Assembly (NCBI GenBank): GCA_963722555.1
Contig: CAVRNQ010000003.1
Location: 645,271-709,270, forward strand
DNA: 64,000 nt
Direction of reading: 5' to 3'
DNA from: Bog-366 sp963722555
GTDB taxonomy: Bacteria; Acidobacteriota; Terriglobia; UBA7540
Both the position numbers and the translations under genes were made by a program. Shown in pieces: positions 35,826-45,240 of the stretch. Under the pieces are notes generated by a model. It saw only the letters and a list, made by a program, of their open reading frames with translations. It had not been told where the DNA came from and ran no database searches. Within the stretch, counting starts at the first letter, position 1. The number at the start of each line of letters is the position of its first letter.

Positions 35826-36896
35826 TTGTTTGGTCTTGATCGCCGCGCCGCGCGTTACACCTGGACAGCGGTTTTCATTCTCCTCCTGGTAGGACTGCTG
35901 TATCTCATTCGCGAGACTTTGGTTGTCTTTGTCGTGGCACTGCTGTTCGCCTACCTGCTCTGGCCACTGGTGAAGCTTCTCGATCGGCGGCTACCGGGGC
36001 GGTCAAAGGTGCCGGCGCTCACCCTCGTCTACCTCTCGCTAGTCGGGTTTCTGATTGTCATTGGAATTGCGGTTGGCTCCCGTGTAGTCCAGCAGGCGAA
36101 CGCCCTGGCAGCCAGGCTTCCAGAGCTCCTTTCGAAATTCGAGCCTCCGACCGCGCCCGCCGTTTCACCCTCCGCTCAGACGCTGAAGAGCACTGTCATT
36201 TCGACTGTGCAACAGCAACTGGCCAATCATTCGCGAGATCTCCTGGCCCTGCTGCCCAATGCCGCCTTGGGGGTCATCTCGAGCGCCGGAAGCCTCATCT
36301 TTATCGTCCTGGTTCCGATTCTCAGTTTCTTCTTCTTGAAAGATGGGCGGGAGATGCGCAGTTCCGTGCTGGGCATTCTTGCCGAAGGGGCCCGCCGCGA
36401 CATGGTGGAGAGAATTGCCGCTGACCTGCACCTGCTGCTTGCACAATACATGCGCGCGTTGGTGTTGTTGGGAGTCGTGGCATCTTTGGCTTATGGACTC
36501 TTCTTCTCGCTGATTGGCGTTCCGTATGGGATTCTGTTGGCCGCTGTCGCCTTTCCTCTCGAATTTGTTCCCATGGTGGGTCCTCTGGCTGGAGCCGCCA
36601 TCGTCTTGCTCGTGGCTGGCTTGAGCGGCTTCCACCACCTGCTCGGGATCTTCGCTTTCCTTGTCGCGTTCCGCTTTTTCCAGGATTATGTTGTCTCACC
36701 GCATTTGCTCAGCGCCGGCATGAAGCTACATCCTTTGCTGGTCATCTTCGGAGTCCTGGCGGGCGGCTCTATCGCAGGTGTAGCCGGCAGCTTTCTTTCG
36801 GTTCCGGTGCTCGCTACTTTGCGAATCGTTTACCGGCAGTTGTTAACCAAGGCCCCTTCCGAAGTGGGAGCGCCTGACGGTGCTGCCCCTCAGTGA
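35826..36896 (+). CDS. AI-2E family transporter (PerM/TqsA-like)
   Basis: 356 residues with a TTG start just after GAGGGAGCAGAATC. About eight membrane helices in the family's arrangement: an N-terminal pair (YTWTAVFILLLVGLLYLI), a large extracytoplasmic part (residues about 85-145), then LIFIVLVPILSFFFLKDG, YGLFFSLIGVPYGILLAAVA and the conserved end FFQDYVVSPHLLSAGMKLHP followed by LLVIFGVLAGGSI. Members export AI-2, indole or other small molecules, or act as Na+/H+ antiporters; the substrate cannot be told here. The gene begins right after the putative intron fragment. Confidence 0.92.
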   Translation: MFGLDRRAARYTWTAVFILLLVGLLYLIRETLVVFVVALLFAYLLWPLVKLLDRRLPGRSKVPALTLVYLSLVGFLIVIGIAVGSRVVQQANALAARLPELLSKFEPPTAPAVSPSAQTLKSTVISTVQQQLANHSRDLLALLPNAALGVISSAGSLIFIVLVPILSFFFLKDGREMRSSVLGILAEGARRDMVERIAADLHLLLAQYMRALVLLGVVASLAYGLFFSLIGVPYGILLAAVAFPLEFVPMVGPLAGAAIVLLVAGLSGFHHLLGIFAFLVAFRFFQDYVVSPHLLSAGMKLHPLLVIFGVLAGGSIAGVAGSFLSVPVLATLRIVYRQLLTKAPSEVGAPDGAAPQ

Positions 36897-36993
36897 GGAA
36901 CCTGACTTCCGCTTAGCTTGCTCATCGGCCTTTTCCTCAGAACTCCACCTCGTGTTGCACCGCCATTCCCGCTATGCCGGTCCAATGAACAAT

Positions 36994-37905
36994 TCAGATG
37001 TGCTGAAGATGTACAGGACTTCCTGCGGCCCGCGAACCGTGTTGGTTGGAGTAGACGTGCGTGACTTCCGCGCCAAAAAGGATGATCTGTGCTGAGTAGT
37101 AAACCCAAGTGAGAATAATGACGAGGGATGATGCTGCCCCGTAGGCTGACGCGACGGTGGACCTGGCGAGATACAACCCAATCAGCGCTTTGCCAGTCGT
37201 CACGAGTAGTGACGCAACTGCCGCACCCATCCACACATCACTCCACGCAATAGCTGCGTCGGGTAGGTACTTAAAGATCATCGCGAGTAGCAGCGCAATC
37301 ACACCCAACGAGAGGAGAAAGTTGACCGATTCCAACCAGAATACGGGCCAGGGAAGCAGAGGTGCTATGAAATTTCCCACGGCCCCCACCGCGGCGCTCA
37401 CCACGAGTGACACGAGTAACAGGAAGCCCAGACCCAGGACCAGGCCGAACGACAAGAAGCGCTGTCGAATCACGACCAACCAGATACTTTCTGATCTGCC
37501 CTGAACTTTCCAAATCTTGTTGAGCGCGTCTTCGAGCTCAACAAACGCGCCTGACGCACCGACCAGCAGGGCCCCGATGCCAATGGCGCTCGCCACGATG
37601 CCAAGCGCGGGCCGATTCGCGCTCTGGAGGATCGCTTGAATAGCTCTTGCACCCGTCTCGCCCACCAAGCCTTGGAGTTGCCGTGAGAATTCACCTTCCG
37701 CCGCTCTTTGCCCGAACGCCAGACCCGCGACCGATATCGCGACAATCAGGACCGGAGCGAGCGAAAAGACCGTGTAAAACGCCAGCGCTGCACCCATGCT
37801 AGGGGCATTGTCTTCTGCCCATGCCGAGCATGCATCTTTGAACAGCACGTAAGCGGCTTTCAGATTCACTGATACCCTCGACGCTCGCGGAAGGTCCAGA
37901 TTCAC
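36994..37905 (-). CDS. YihY/BrkB (virulence factor BrkB) family membrane protein
   Basis: 303 residues, six membrane helices. Family signatures: AWAEDNAPSMGAALAFYTVF near residue 30, ALNKIWKVQ near 130, and GAASSLVIILTWVYYSAQII followed by LFGAEVTHVYSNQHG at the C-terminus. Once annotated as ribonuclease BN; actual function unknown, possibly transport. It converges on the AI-2E gene, with about 100 bp between them. Confidence 0.92.
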   Translation of the reverse strand: MNLDLPRASRVSVNLKAAYVLFKDACSAWAEDNAPSMGAALAFYTVFSLAPVLIVAISVAGLAFGQRAAEGEFSRQLQGLVGETGARAIQAILQSANRPALGIVASAIGIGALLVGASGAFVELEDALNKIWKVQGRSESIWLVVIRQRFLSFGLVLGLGFLLLVSLVVSAAVGAVGNFIAPLLPWPVFWLESVNFLLSLGVIALLLAMIFKYLPDAAIAWSDVWMGAAVASLLVTTGKALIGLYLARSTVASAYGAASSLVIILTWVYYSAQIILFGAEVTHVYSNQHGSRAAGSPVHLQHI

Positions 37906-38031
37906 TCAGCGAATGACCCCCGGGCACACTCATACGAGGCGCCCGAGGACCTAGCCTCATATCATAGTGCAACAAATTCTGCGTCAGGAGTCTGCTCAAA
38001 ATTGCTCAACCCTACGGTCAGGCGGTGGCCC

Positions 38032-38130
38032 CGAATTACCCCTTTCCCGGCTACCCAAAGATCGCACTCGTGCCTGTATCCACGTCGAAATATCGGTGAT
38101 TTCCACTGCCCCCACACGGTAGTTCCCCCT
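38032..38130. repeat. Upstream conserved block, partner of 33,822-33,922
   Basis: Contains CTACCCAAAGATCGCACTCG and ends in CCCCACACGGTAGTTCCCCC. It is the diverged second copy of the block at 33,822-33,922 and lies directly upstream of promoter copy e. The last 20 bases also occur, as the complement, upstream of copy g (54,022-54,043) and as an orphan at 45,410-45,429. Confidence 0.7.
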
Positions 38131-38141
38131 CAAAACCGGGG

Positions 38142-38228
38142 TGTGCAATGTTGAACAGGCAGTTGTTTGTTTTTGAACAAACAGGTGTTTTGTTTTGTAC
38201 AGACAGGCCAAAACCCGATTTGTTAAAG
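38142..38228 (+). promoter_or_regulatory. Repeated promoter module, copy e (three tandem units)
   Basis: Three boxes spaced 22 bp apart: TGTGCA (38,142), TGTTTG (38,164) and TGTTTT (38,186), each followed by a TTGAACA(A/G)-type core, then 8 bp, CAGACA (38,200), 17 bp and TTAAAG (38,223). The box sequence has drifted from TGAGCA but the geometry is exact. The -10 is 61 bp ahead of the Ig-like/DUF3494 gene. Confidence 0.68.
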
Positions 38229-38288
38229 TATCGCGATTGTAAGGTATTAGTTAATACGCAGCGGCCACTGAGCCGGGAAGGAAACGCC

Positions 38289-41033
38289 ATGTCACTAAAA
38301 GAAGAGAAGCCACGAATGGGCACACGGAAAGTTAGCAAGATGTGGTTTATGGCACTCCTACTGGTCGTTTTTGTGGCCGGATGCGGTCGAGAGCGGGGAG
38401 TCCTCCTACCCACGCTGAGCTCGATCAGTCCGAATAGGGGCATCCAGGGACAGGCCGTGGGCGTCACGCTAATGGGAACGAATTTTGCAACTGGAGCCAC
38501 GGTCAACGTAAGCGGGACGCTGGTCACCGTCAGCAACACGACGGTGGTGAGCACCACCCAGATCACCGCGACGTTTACCATCGACAAGACTGCTGCGGTC
38601 GGCGATCGGGCCGTCTCCGTGACGACTTCGGGCCTGACCACCAATGCGGTGACGTTCACAGTGGCCCCCCCACTTACAGTGAGTTCCACAGTCCCCGCCA
38701 ATAGTGCTGTAGGTGTGGCCGTCAATCAAGCACTTACCGTAACCTTCGGTGAGGCGCTGGACTGTTCAACGGTCACCACATCCACCTTTACCGTGACAGG
38801 ACCTGCTGGAGCCGTAACAGGCACAATCGCCTGCGCCGGCACGAGCGCGACCTTTACGCCCAACAGCATTCTCGCCTCCAATAGCGTTTACACTGCCACG
38901 CTGACGACGGGGATAAAGGACTCGGAAGCAGATCCGCTGTATAGCAACTTTGTATGGAGCTTTACAACCGCGCCTCCTCCTACAGTAATTTCCACAATCC
39001 CCCCAAATGGCGCAACAGGCGTGCCTATCGATCAGCCACTCACGGCAACCTTTAGTCAGGGGATGAACTGTTCAACGATCACCCCGTTGACCTTTATCCT
39101 GACAGGACCCGGGGGAGGCGTAACAGGGACAATCGCCTGCCTCGGCACGAGCGCAACCTTTACACCGTCAAGCAGTCTCGCAATCAATACCACCTATACT
39201 GCCACGATTACAACCGGGGTGACTAATGTGGCAGGCGCAGCCCTGGCGAGCAACTTTGTATGGAGCTTTAGGACAGGTTCGACCTCCGGCGCCACCGCGC
39301 CCACAGTGACTTTCACAGACCCTGCTAATAATGCCACAGGAGTGCCGATCAACAAGAAAATCACCGCAACCTTTAGTCAGGCGATGGCCCCTGCAACGAT
39401 TACCACAACAACCTTCATGTTGGCAGGACCTGGCGCAACTCCCGTAGCAGGAACGGTCACCTATGATGTGATCAACAACATTGCAACCTTCACACCAGCA
39501 AGTAACCTCGCAACCAGCACCATATTTACTGCCACGATTACAACCGGGGTCACGAACTTGGCGGGCACCGAAATGGCAATTAACTTTGTATGGGGCTTTA
39601 AGACCGGCGCCACCGCAGACACCACCCCACCCACCGTGACTTCCACGATCCCTGCCAGTGGCGCTACAGGTGTGCCGATCAATCAGATAATCAGCGCCAC
39701 CTTCAGTAAGGCGATGGACCCTTCAACGATCAGCACGGCAACCTTTACGCTGACCGGACCCGGCACAACGCCTGTTTCAGGCGTTGTCGCGTACGCTGCC
39801 GTCGGCACGATGGCGACCTTTACACCAACAAGTAATCTCGCCCCTAACACCACATTCACGGCTACGATCACAACCGGGGTCCAGGACGTCGCAGGCAATG
39901 CGCTGGCAAGTAACTACGTATGGAGCTTTAGAACAGGGTCGACCTCAGACACCACCCCACCCACCGTGACTTCCACAAACCCCGCTAATGGCGCCATAGG
40001 TGTGTGTATTAACAAGACCGTCAACGCCACCTTCAGTAAGGCGATGGACCCTTTGACGATCAACACGGCAACCTTTACGCTGGCAGGACCTGCCAGTGCG
40101 GCCGTAACAGGAACGGTCTCCTATAATGCAACCAGCAACGTTGCGACCTTTACACCGGCGAGCAATCTCGCCCCCAACACCCCATATACTGCCACGATTA
40201 CAACCGGCGTCACCGATCTGGCAGGCAATGCACTGGAAAGTGACTTTGTGTGGATGTTTACCACAGGTGCAACGGCATGTCAGGCGCCGGTAGCCCTTGG
40301 AGCGGCCGCCACGTTCGGGGGTTTTGGGGGTGGCGCCGGGATGACCAACCAGGGGATTCTCACTGTGATTAATGGGGATATTGGGACCACAGGTGTTTCT
40401 ACTACGATGACGGGATTCCACGATGCGGGGCCAGGATGTATATATACAGAAACTCCGCTTAATATTGGAAAAGTCAACGGCAAGATATATACTGCTCCCC
40501 CGCCTCCCACTGTTGCGTGTCCTTCTGAAGGAACTGCTATCACCTTCGCGATCGCAACCCAGGCCGCAGCCGACGCGCTTACCGCGTATAACACCCTCGT
40601 TGCACAACCAGGAGGTCCAGATCCAGGCTCCGGCCAGCTCGGCGGGCTCGTCCTCGCTCCTGGCACCTATACCTCCGCCGCGGGCACGTTTCTGATAACG
40701 GGATCGGATCTCACGCTCGACGCCCAGGGAGACGCGAATGCTGTCTGGGTCTTCCAGATGGCGAGCTCACTCACCGTGGGCGCTGCGGGGGCCCCTCGCA
40801 GCGTGATCCTGGTCAACGGCGCCCAGGCTAAGAACGTCTTTTGGCAGGTCGGCAGCGCCGCGACGATCAATGGGGCTGGGGGCGGTACCATGGTGGGAAC
40901 CATCATCGCTAGTGCAGGAATTACGTTCTCGACTGCCGACAACCTCGCGATTACGACGCTGAATGGCAGAGCGTTGGCGTTGAACGCATCAGTGACCATG
41001 GTAAACACCGTCATCAACGTGCCTGGTCCCTGA
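38289..41033 (+). CDS. Large surface lipoprotein: IPT/TIG, tandem SbsA-type Ig-like domains and DUF3494
   Basis: 914 residues. The frame is open to 38,148, but that part is the promoter; the ATG at 38,289 (or 38,316, MGTRKVSK) is followed by a lipoprotein signal (MALLLVVFVAGC). Then one IPT/TIG domain (LSSISPNRGIQGQAVGVTLM), six Ig-like repeats of the Big_5/SbsA type with the recurring TSTIPASGATGVPINQ, FSKAMDPSTI and TYTATITTGV segments, and a C-terminal DUF3494 ice-binding-like domain (about 710-914: GILTVINGDIGTTGVSTT, APGTYTSAAGTFLITG, NVFWQVGSAATINGAGGGTM). Presumably a long surface adhesin held by its lipid anchor. The Ig repeats are also 260-300 bp DNA repeats (about 38,690-40,270), so recombination could vary their number. 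Confidence 0.92.
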   Translation: MSLKEEKPRMGTRKVSKMWFMALLLVVFVAGCGRERGVLLPTLSSISPNRGIQGQAVGVTLMGTNFATGATVNVSGTLVTVSNTTVVSTTQITATFTIDKTAAVGDRAVSVTTSGLTTNAVTFTVAPPLTVSSTVPANSAVGVAVNQALTVTFGEALDCSTVTTSTFTVTGPAGAVTGTIACAGTSATFTPNSILASNSVYTATLTTGIKDSEADPLYSNFVWSFTTAPPPTVISTIPPNGATGVPIDQPLTATFSQGMNCSTITPLTFILTGPGGGVTGTIACLGTSATFTPSSSLAINTTYTATITTGVTNVAGAALASNFVWSFRTGSTSGATAPTVTFTDPANNATGVPINKKITATFSQAMAPATITTTTFMLAGPGATPVAGTVTYDVINNIATFTPASNLATSTIFTATITTGVTNLAGTEMAINFVWGFKTGATADTTPPTVTSTIPASGATGVPINQIISATFSKAMDPSTISTATFTLTGPGTTPVSGVVAYAAVGTMATFTPTSNLAPNTTFTATITTGVQDVAGNALASNYVWSFRTGSTSDTTPPTVTSTNPANGAIGVCINKTVNATFSKAMDPLTINTATFTLAGPASAAVTGTVSYNATSNVATFTPASNLAPNTPYTATITTGVTDLAGNALESDFVWMFTTGATACQAPVALGAAATFGGFGGGAGMTNQGILTVINGDIGTTGVSTTMTGFHDAGPGCIYTETPLNIGKVNGKIYTAPPPPTVACPSEGTAITFAIATQAAADALTAYNTLVAQPGGPDPGSGQLGGLVLAPGTYTSAAGTFLITGSDLTLDAQGDANAVWVFQMASSLTVGAAGAPRSVILVNGAQAKNVFWQVGSAATINGAGGGTMVGTIIASAGITFSTADNLAITTLNGRALALNASVTMVNTVINVPGP

Positions 41034-41140
41034 GGCATGAAGTATATGAGGTGAAAGTACGGCGAGAAAAGAGTGATGACTGGGGAGCGGGACTCTTTAG
41101 GCCCCGCTTCTGAGTAGTAGGCACAATTCAGGAGGCAACA

Positions 41141-43105
41141 ATGAGATTAGGAAATCGGATTATTACCACAATGGCGGTTGCTTTCTTTCTGGCGCCTACC
41201 CTCTTACTCTGTGCGGATGACACGGCAAAGCCGGCAGCCACAGCGAAGATGGATGGGGCTGTCAATTCCCGCGTCGCATCTGGTGCCTTGGCCAAAGCCC
41301 TGTCGTCTGGTGCGGCGGCAGCGTCCCTGCCGGCGGCGGGCATGCCGCAATCGAGAGGCGCGGACAGATCTACTCCCAGATTTGAGCTTTTTCTGGGCTA
41401 CTCGAATTTCCGGGCCGTTCCAATGAGCAGCGCCGGAAACCGCATCGCTTGGTTATCTGGCGGCAGCACGTCCCTCGCTATCAACGCGAATCGTTACCTG
41501 GGGTTCGTTGCCGACTTTGGTGGCTACCATGCCAATCGGTTCGGCCCGGACGCGCCTCCGATCGGCGGCGTGGTGAACGCAAGTGGGAACGTCTTCACGT
41601 ACATGTTTGGTCCGCGCCTTTCCCTCCGGCATGATAGGTTAACTCCCTTTGTCCAGGTTCTGTTTGGAGGCGTGCACGCCGGTGAGGTGACGCTCGATGG
41701 CTGTTCAGGGGTTGGATGTACGCCCCTCCCTTCCGAGAACTCGTTTGCCGTGAACGCCGGAGGCGGACTCGACATCACGCTACACCGCCACGTCGCACTC
41801 CGTCTGTTTCAAGCCGAATACGTGATGACCCGGTTCGAGGATCGTTCCTCCAGCGTGGCACAACCGGGGACGCAGAACGACGTGCGCCTCTCGGCGGGAA
41901 TCGTCTTCCGCTTCGGTGGGAGTCATCCCCCACCTCCGCCCCTGCCTCCGCCCCCCAACCGGCCACCGGTGGCCTCGTGTTCGGCCGATAAGAGTATGGT
42001 CTATGCCGAATCGGGAGACGTAATCGCCGTGCGCGTGCAGGCCAGCGATCCGGACAACGATCCCCTGACCTACTCGTGGACGGCAACGGGTGGCGCCGTG
42101 GAGGGCTCCGGCCCTGAAGTCCGATGGAATTCCTCCGGCATGGCCCCGGGAACCTATACGGCAAAAGTGCGCGTGGACGACGGCCGGGGCGGCACGGTGG
42201 ATTGTTCGGTGGATACTCGCGTCGAACCGCGGCCGAATCGCCCGCCGACGATGAGCTGCTCGGCGGAGCGGCACTCCCTCATGGTCGGCGAACACGTGCA
42301 GATCACTGCGACGGCCAGCGATCCGGACAACGACCCGTTGACCTACTCCTGGCGCACCACCGGCGGCCAAATCATCGGCTCAGGGACGTCTGTGAGTTTC
42401 GATAGTTCCGGTCTGGCGCCGGGCCACAACACGGTGACAGGCCACGTGGACGATGGGCGCGGTGGCGCCGCCGATTGCTCAGTGGACTTCGACGTGCAGG
42501 TGCCTCAGGCCACTGCGGCGCAAACGGAATTGGAAACGAGGCTTGCCCTTCACAGCATATACTTTCCGACGGCGCAGCCTACGCCCGAGAATCCCAACAG
42601 CGGCCTAATGGCGAGTCAGGAGAACATCCTCAGGACTCTGGCCGCCGACTTCAAGAAGTACCTCGAATTCAAGCCGGATGCCCACTTGATCCTGGAGGGG
42701 CATGCGGACCAACGCGGATCGGTTGAATACAACAACGCCCTTACGGAGCGGCGCGTGGCACGCAGCAAGAGCTTCCTGGTCGAGCAGGGCATTTCCGCTG
42801 CCAGCATCGAGACGCGGTCGTTTGGCAAACAGGACATGCTGAGCCCCGCCCAAGTAAGGGAACAGATGGAACAGAATCCCGACTTGACCCCGGAGGATCG
42901 GCGGAAATATCTTCAGGGCAACAATATGCTAATAATTACCTTGGCCCAGAACCGCCGCGTAGATGTCGTCCTGAGTACTACGGGGCAAAAGTCCGTTCGT
43001 CGCTACCCGTTCAATGCTCAAGACGCCCTTACACTGATCAACACTGCGCGTACGGGAACGGCGAGGCGAACGCCGCCGGCGGCCAAGACGAAACCCAAGC
43101 AGTAG
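41141..43105 (+). CDS. OmpA-family outer membrane protein with PKD-like repeats
   Basis: 654 residues; GGAGG lies 6 bp before the ATG. Signal peptide (ITTMAVAFFLAPTLLLCA), N-terminal eight-strand-type beta-barrel (FELFLGYSNFRAVPM, SGNVFTYMFGPRLSLRHDRL, RLSAGIVFRFGG), a proline-rich linker (HPPPPPLPPPPNRPP), two repeats of an 85-residue Ig/PKD-like domain (ASDPDNDPLTYSW in both, VDDGRGG), and a C-terminal OmpA peptidoglycan-binding domain (HLILEGHADQRGSVEYNNAL, RRVARSKSFLVEQGI). The OmpA domain contains an insertion rich in charged residues (MEQNPDLTPEDRRKYLQGNN). Links outer membrane and cell wall; repeats probably project outward or into the periplasm. Confidence 0.93.
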   Translation: MRLGNRIITTMAVAFFLAPTLLLCADDTAKPAATAKMDGAVNSRVASGALAKALSSGAAAASLPAAGMPQSRGADRSTPRFELFLGYSNFRAVPMSSAGNRIAWLSGGSTSLAINANRYLGFVADFGGYHANRFGPDAPPIGGVVNASGNVFTYMFGPRLSLRHDRLTPFVQVLFGGVHAGEVTLDGCSGVGCTPLPSENSFAVNAGGGLDITLHRHVALRLFQAEYVMTRFEDRSSSVAQPGTQNDVRLSAGIVFRFGGSHPPPPPLPPPPNRPPVASCSADKSMVYAESGDVIAVRVQASDPDNDPLTYSWTATGGAVEGSGPEVRWNSSGMAPGTYTAKVRVDDGRGGTVDCSVDTRVEPRPNRPPTMSCSAERHSLMVGEHVQITATASDPDNDPLTYSWRTTGGQIIGSGTSVSFDSSGLAPGHNTVTGHVDDGRGGAADCSVDFDVQVPQATAAQTELETRLALHSIYFPTAQPTPENPNSGLMASQENILRTLAADFKKYLEFKPDAHLILEGHADQRGSVEYNNALTERRVARSKSFLVEQGISAASIETRSFGKQDMLSPAQVREQMEQNPDLTPEDRRKYLQGNNMLIITLAQNRRVDVVLSTTGQKSVRRYPFNAQDALTLINTARTGTARRTPPAAKTKPKQ

Positions 43106-43127
43106 TAGGGCCGAGCAGTCAAACAAC

Positions 43128-43183
43128 GGGTCTCCTTCGCCTGGTCAAGAAGCGTCAGTTTCCAAACCAGGCGAAGGAGACCC
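43128..43183. terminator. Perfect 18-bp inverted repeat downstream of the OmpA gene
   Basis: GGGTCTCCTTCGCCTGGT (43,128-43,145) and its exact complement (43,166-43,183) around a 20-base loop, 23 bp after the stop codon. No T-run follows, so it may be a hairpin that stabilises the mRNA 3' end, or the remnant of a small palindromic element, rather than a classical terminator. Confidence 0.6.
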
Positions 43184-43255
43184 TGCGAATAAGAGCCATG
43201 ACTACCGTTCTTGCAGTGACCCGCCCCCGCGCTGTGAATTGTTCCGTGGTATGAT

Positions 43256-43354
43256 TCCCCGCGAGCCATGAAGCCGCACCCGGTTGTAGTCCGGCCTCCA
43301 GGCTTTGACCTTCTGCTGCGCGTCCGGCAGACTGAGGAACCCATGCTGGTTAAG
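43256..43354 (-). pseudogene. IS3-family transposase C-terminal fragment
   Basis: The minus strand reads LNQHGFLSLPDAQQKVKAWR followed by PDYNRVRLHGSRG, which matches the C-terminal end of IS3-group OrfB integrases (FLSL-DAR-K-EAWR-DYN-VRPHSSLG). Only about 33 residues remain; no inverted repeats were found. A trace of a lost insertion sequence. Confidence 0.72.
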
Positions 43355-43444
43355 GGGTGGGGTGTTCAGCGTTTCCAGGGGGGAAGGGAACGGGGTCATC
43401 CGATTCAGTAGTTCCCAGTTAATCCTTTTGAAGCCGAGGGTCCC

Positions 43445-44191
43445 ATGGGCAACGACCGTCCTTATCCCATTCGGTTATTTGTCTGGTCCGTGGCGTTGGT
43501 CACAGTCGCCGCCGCCGGGATCTATCTGGCGTATGAACTGGTTGTCAAGCCGCAGCGGGCACTGCAGGACCAGATCAGCGAGCAGAAAGAGACCATTCTC
43601 AGACTCGATCAACAGAACCAGCGCCTCGAGGCCTACCTGAAGATTCTGAAGCGCATCGACCGCCGGGCCCGCATCGAGGTTCTGCGGCAGGCGAAGGACC
43701 AGCAGGGGAACCTGCAAACGACCATCCGGTTCACCGAGATTGACGACACCGGAAAGCCGATGAATGTCTCCCGAGAGATGACTCTGCCGGGGCAAGAAGT
43801 CTATTTTGACACTCTGGTGATCAAGTTCGACGACCACTTCATCGAGCAGGGCGACCCCTTCAAAGGCCGGGCGCTCATGCTGTTCCGGCGGATCTTCTCC
43901 AGCACCATGCGGGCCGAAGATGGGTTCGTCATCGACATCGAGGGCCAGGCACCCGAGGCCTACGCCGAGCAGCAAGCCTCCAGCGGTTTCGAGAAGGAGC
44001 TCTGGAAACGCTTCTGGGAACTCGCCAACGACGAGAAACTAGCGAAGGAGCGCGGCGTGCGGGCTATCCACGGCGACGCGCCCTACATGCGGCTGGAGCC
44101 CGACCGGGTGTACGAGGTCTGCCTGAGGTCAACCGGCGAAGTCATCATCACGCCCGGAACGCGGCTGGCGCCCCCCCCAACGATTCCGTAG
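43445..44191 (+). CDS. Membrane-anchored coiled-coil protein of unknown function
   Basis: 248 residues. One N-terminal membrane helix (LFVWSVALVTVAAAGIYLAY), a coiled coil (ALQDQISEQKETILRLDQQN, QRLEAYLKILKRID), then a beta-rich domain (QTTIRFTEIDDTGKPM, EVYFDTLVIKFDDHFIEQGD) and a helical end. Similar single-span proteins occur in many soil bacteria without known function. Stands alone between an IS remnant and a broken CAP gene. Confidence 0.72.
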   Translation: MGNDRPYPIRLFVWSVALVTVAAAGIYLAYELVVKPQRALQDQISEQKETILRLDQQNQRLEAYLKILKRIDRRARIEVLRQAKDQQGNLQTTIRFTEIDDTGKPMNVSREMTLPGQEVYFDTLVIKFDDHFIEQGDPFKGRALMLFRRIFSSTMRAEDGFVIDIEGQAPEAYAEQQASSGFEKELWKRFWELANDEKLAKERGVRAIHGDAPYMRLEPDRVYEVCLRSTGEVIITPGTRLAPPPTIP

Positions 44192-44440
44192 AGCCCCCGG
44201 AAAAGCCCGGAACCCGCGCGGAAGGTACATGGAATCTCACCAGCCTTACCTGCCAGAAAACGCCATGTCTGATGCCCTCCGGCAGCCCCCCAAAAGCGTC
44301 CCAGCGTGGTGAGAAATTCGGATTAGTCCTGACAGCGCGTGAAAAGAGATTTTCACGTTCACTACGTTCCCCTGCACCGGGCCTATATTTTCACGCGGAG
44401 CAGCATCGGTTTGGTAAATCGCATCCAAGATGATGTGCGA

Positions 44441-45240
44441 ATGAAAGCCATTTCTCACTGCCGGCCGGCCGTTGTTTTCGCTGGGTTCTTGTGGGCTGCA
44501 ACCATAGCCTGCGCGGGTCCAGACCAGGCTCAAACATCCACCAAGCCGGACGCTGCCACGCCCCCGCAGACTGAAGTCCAGGCAGCGCAAAACACGCCGA
44601 AGAAGAAACCCGTCAAATCGGGTGCGTGGCAACACTTCGGCGAGCGCGATAGCGCCTCCGTGGCGGGGCAAAGTCAACCGGGCGTCTGGCATCCCTTCGG
44701 TCCGAACCACGGCACACCAAAGGTTGTTCCCGGTGAAACAACTCCCCGGCAAGAATTCGGCGCGAACCGCATGGCCGATTTGGAAAGGCAGATGTGGGCG
44801 CTCGTCAACCGCGACCGCCTGGATCCCGCGACCGCCTGGATCCCGCGACCTCCGCCGAGACTGGTGGCCGCGCGCAGCCCCTCAGGTGGAACGAGACACT
44901 GGCTGCGGTCGCGCGAGCGCATTCCCGCGACATGCTCGAGCAACGATTCTTTGACCATGTTGACCGGGAGGGCAGGACCCTTTCGGCGCGAATAAACGCG
45001 GCCGGAATTCCCTGGCGGGCTTTGGGAGAGAATATTGCCATCGACGGAACCGTCCCTGGCGCGGAAGCCGCATTTATGAACGAGCCTCGTTTTCAGAGCA
45101 ATCATCGGGCCAACATCTTAAACGCGAATTACACTGACGTGGGAATTGGGATCGCGCAAGGGCCGAATGGTAGCCTTTACATCACGCAAGATTTCGTTGC
45201 AATTCCCCCTAACCGTGGTGGCGTTGGCAGCGCTCCATGA
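44441..45240 (+). pseudogene. CAP (SCP/PR1) domain protein broken by a 17-bp tandem duplication
   Basis: From the ATG at 44,441: signal peptide (AVVFAGFLWAATIACAG), a Pro/Lys-rich linker and the start of a CAP domain (DLERQMWALVNRDRLDPAT). The 17 bases CGACCGCCTGGATCCCG occur twice in tandem at 44,812-44,828 and 44,829-44,845 and shift the frame to a stop at 44,993. In the other frame the CAP domain continues: LRWNETLAAVARAHSRDMLE, FFDHVDREGRTLSARI, GENIA and VGIGIAQGPNGSLYITQDF, to a TGA at 45,238. Without one copy of the 17-mer the CAP domain is complete. The following TonB_C-like remnant is in the same frame as this second part, so the original protein was probably a CAP-TonB_C fusion. Confidence 0.82.

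Noticed and set aside
38690..40270. CRISPR-like periodic repeats
   Set aside because: The period (about 260-300 bp) and coding frame show tandem Ig-like domains, not spacers and repeats.
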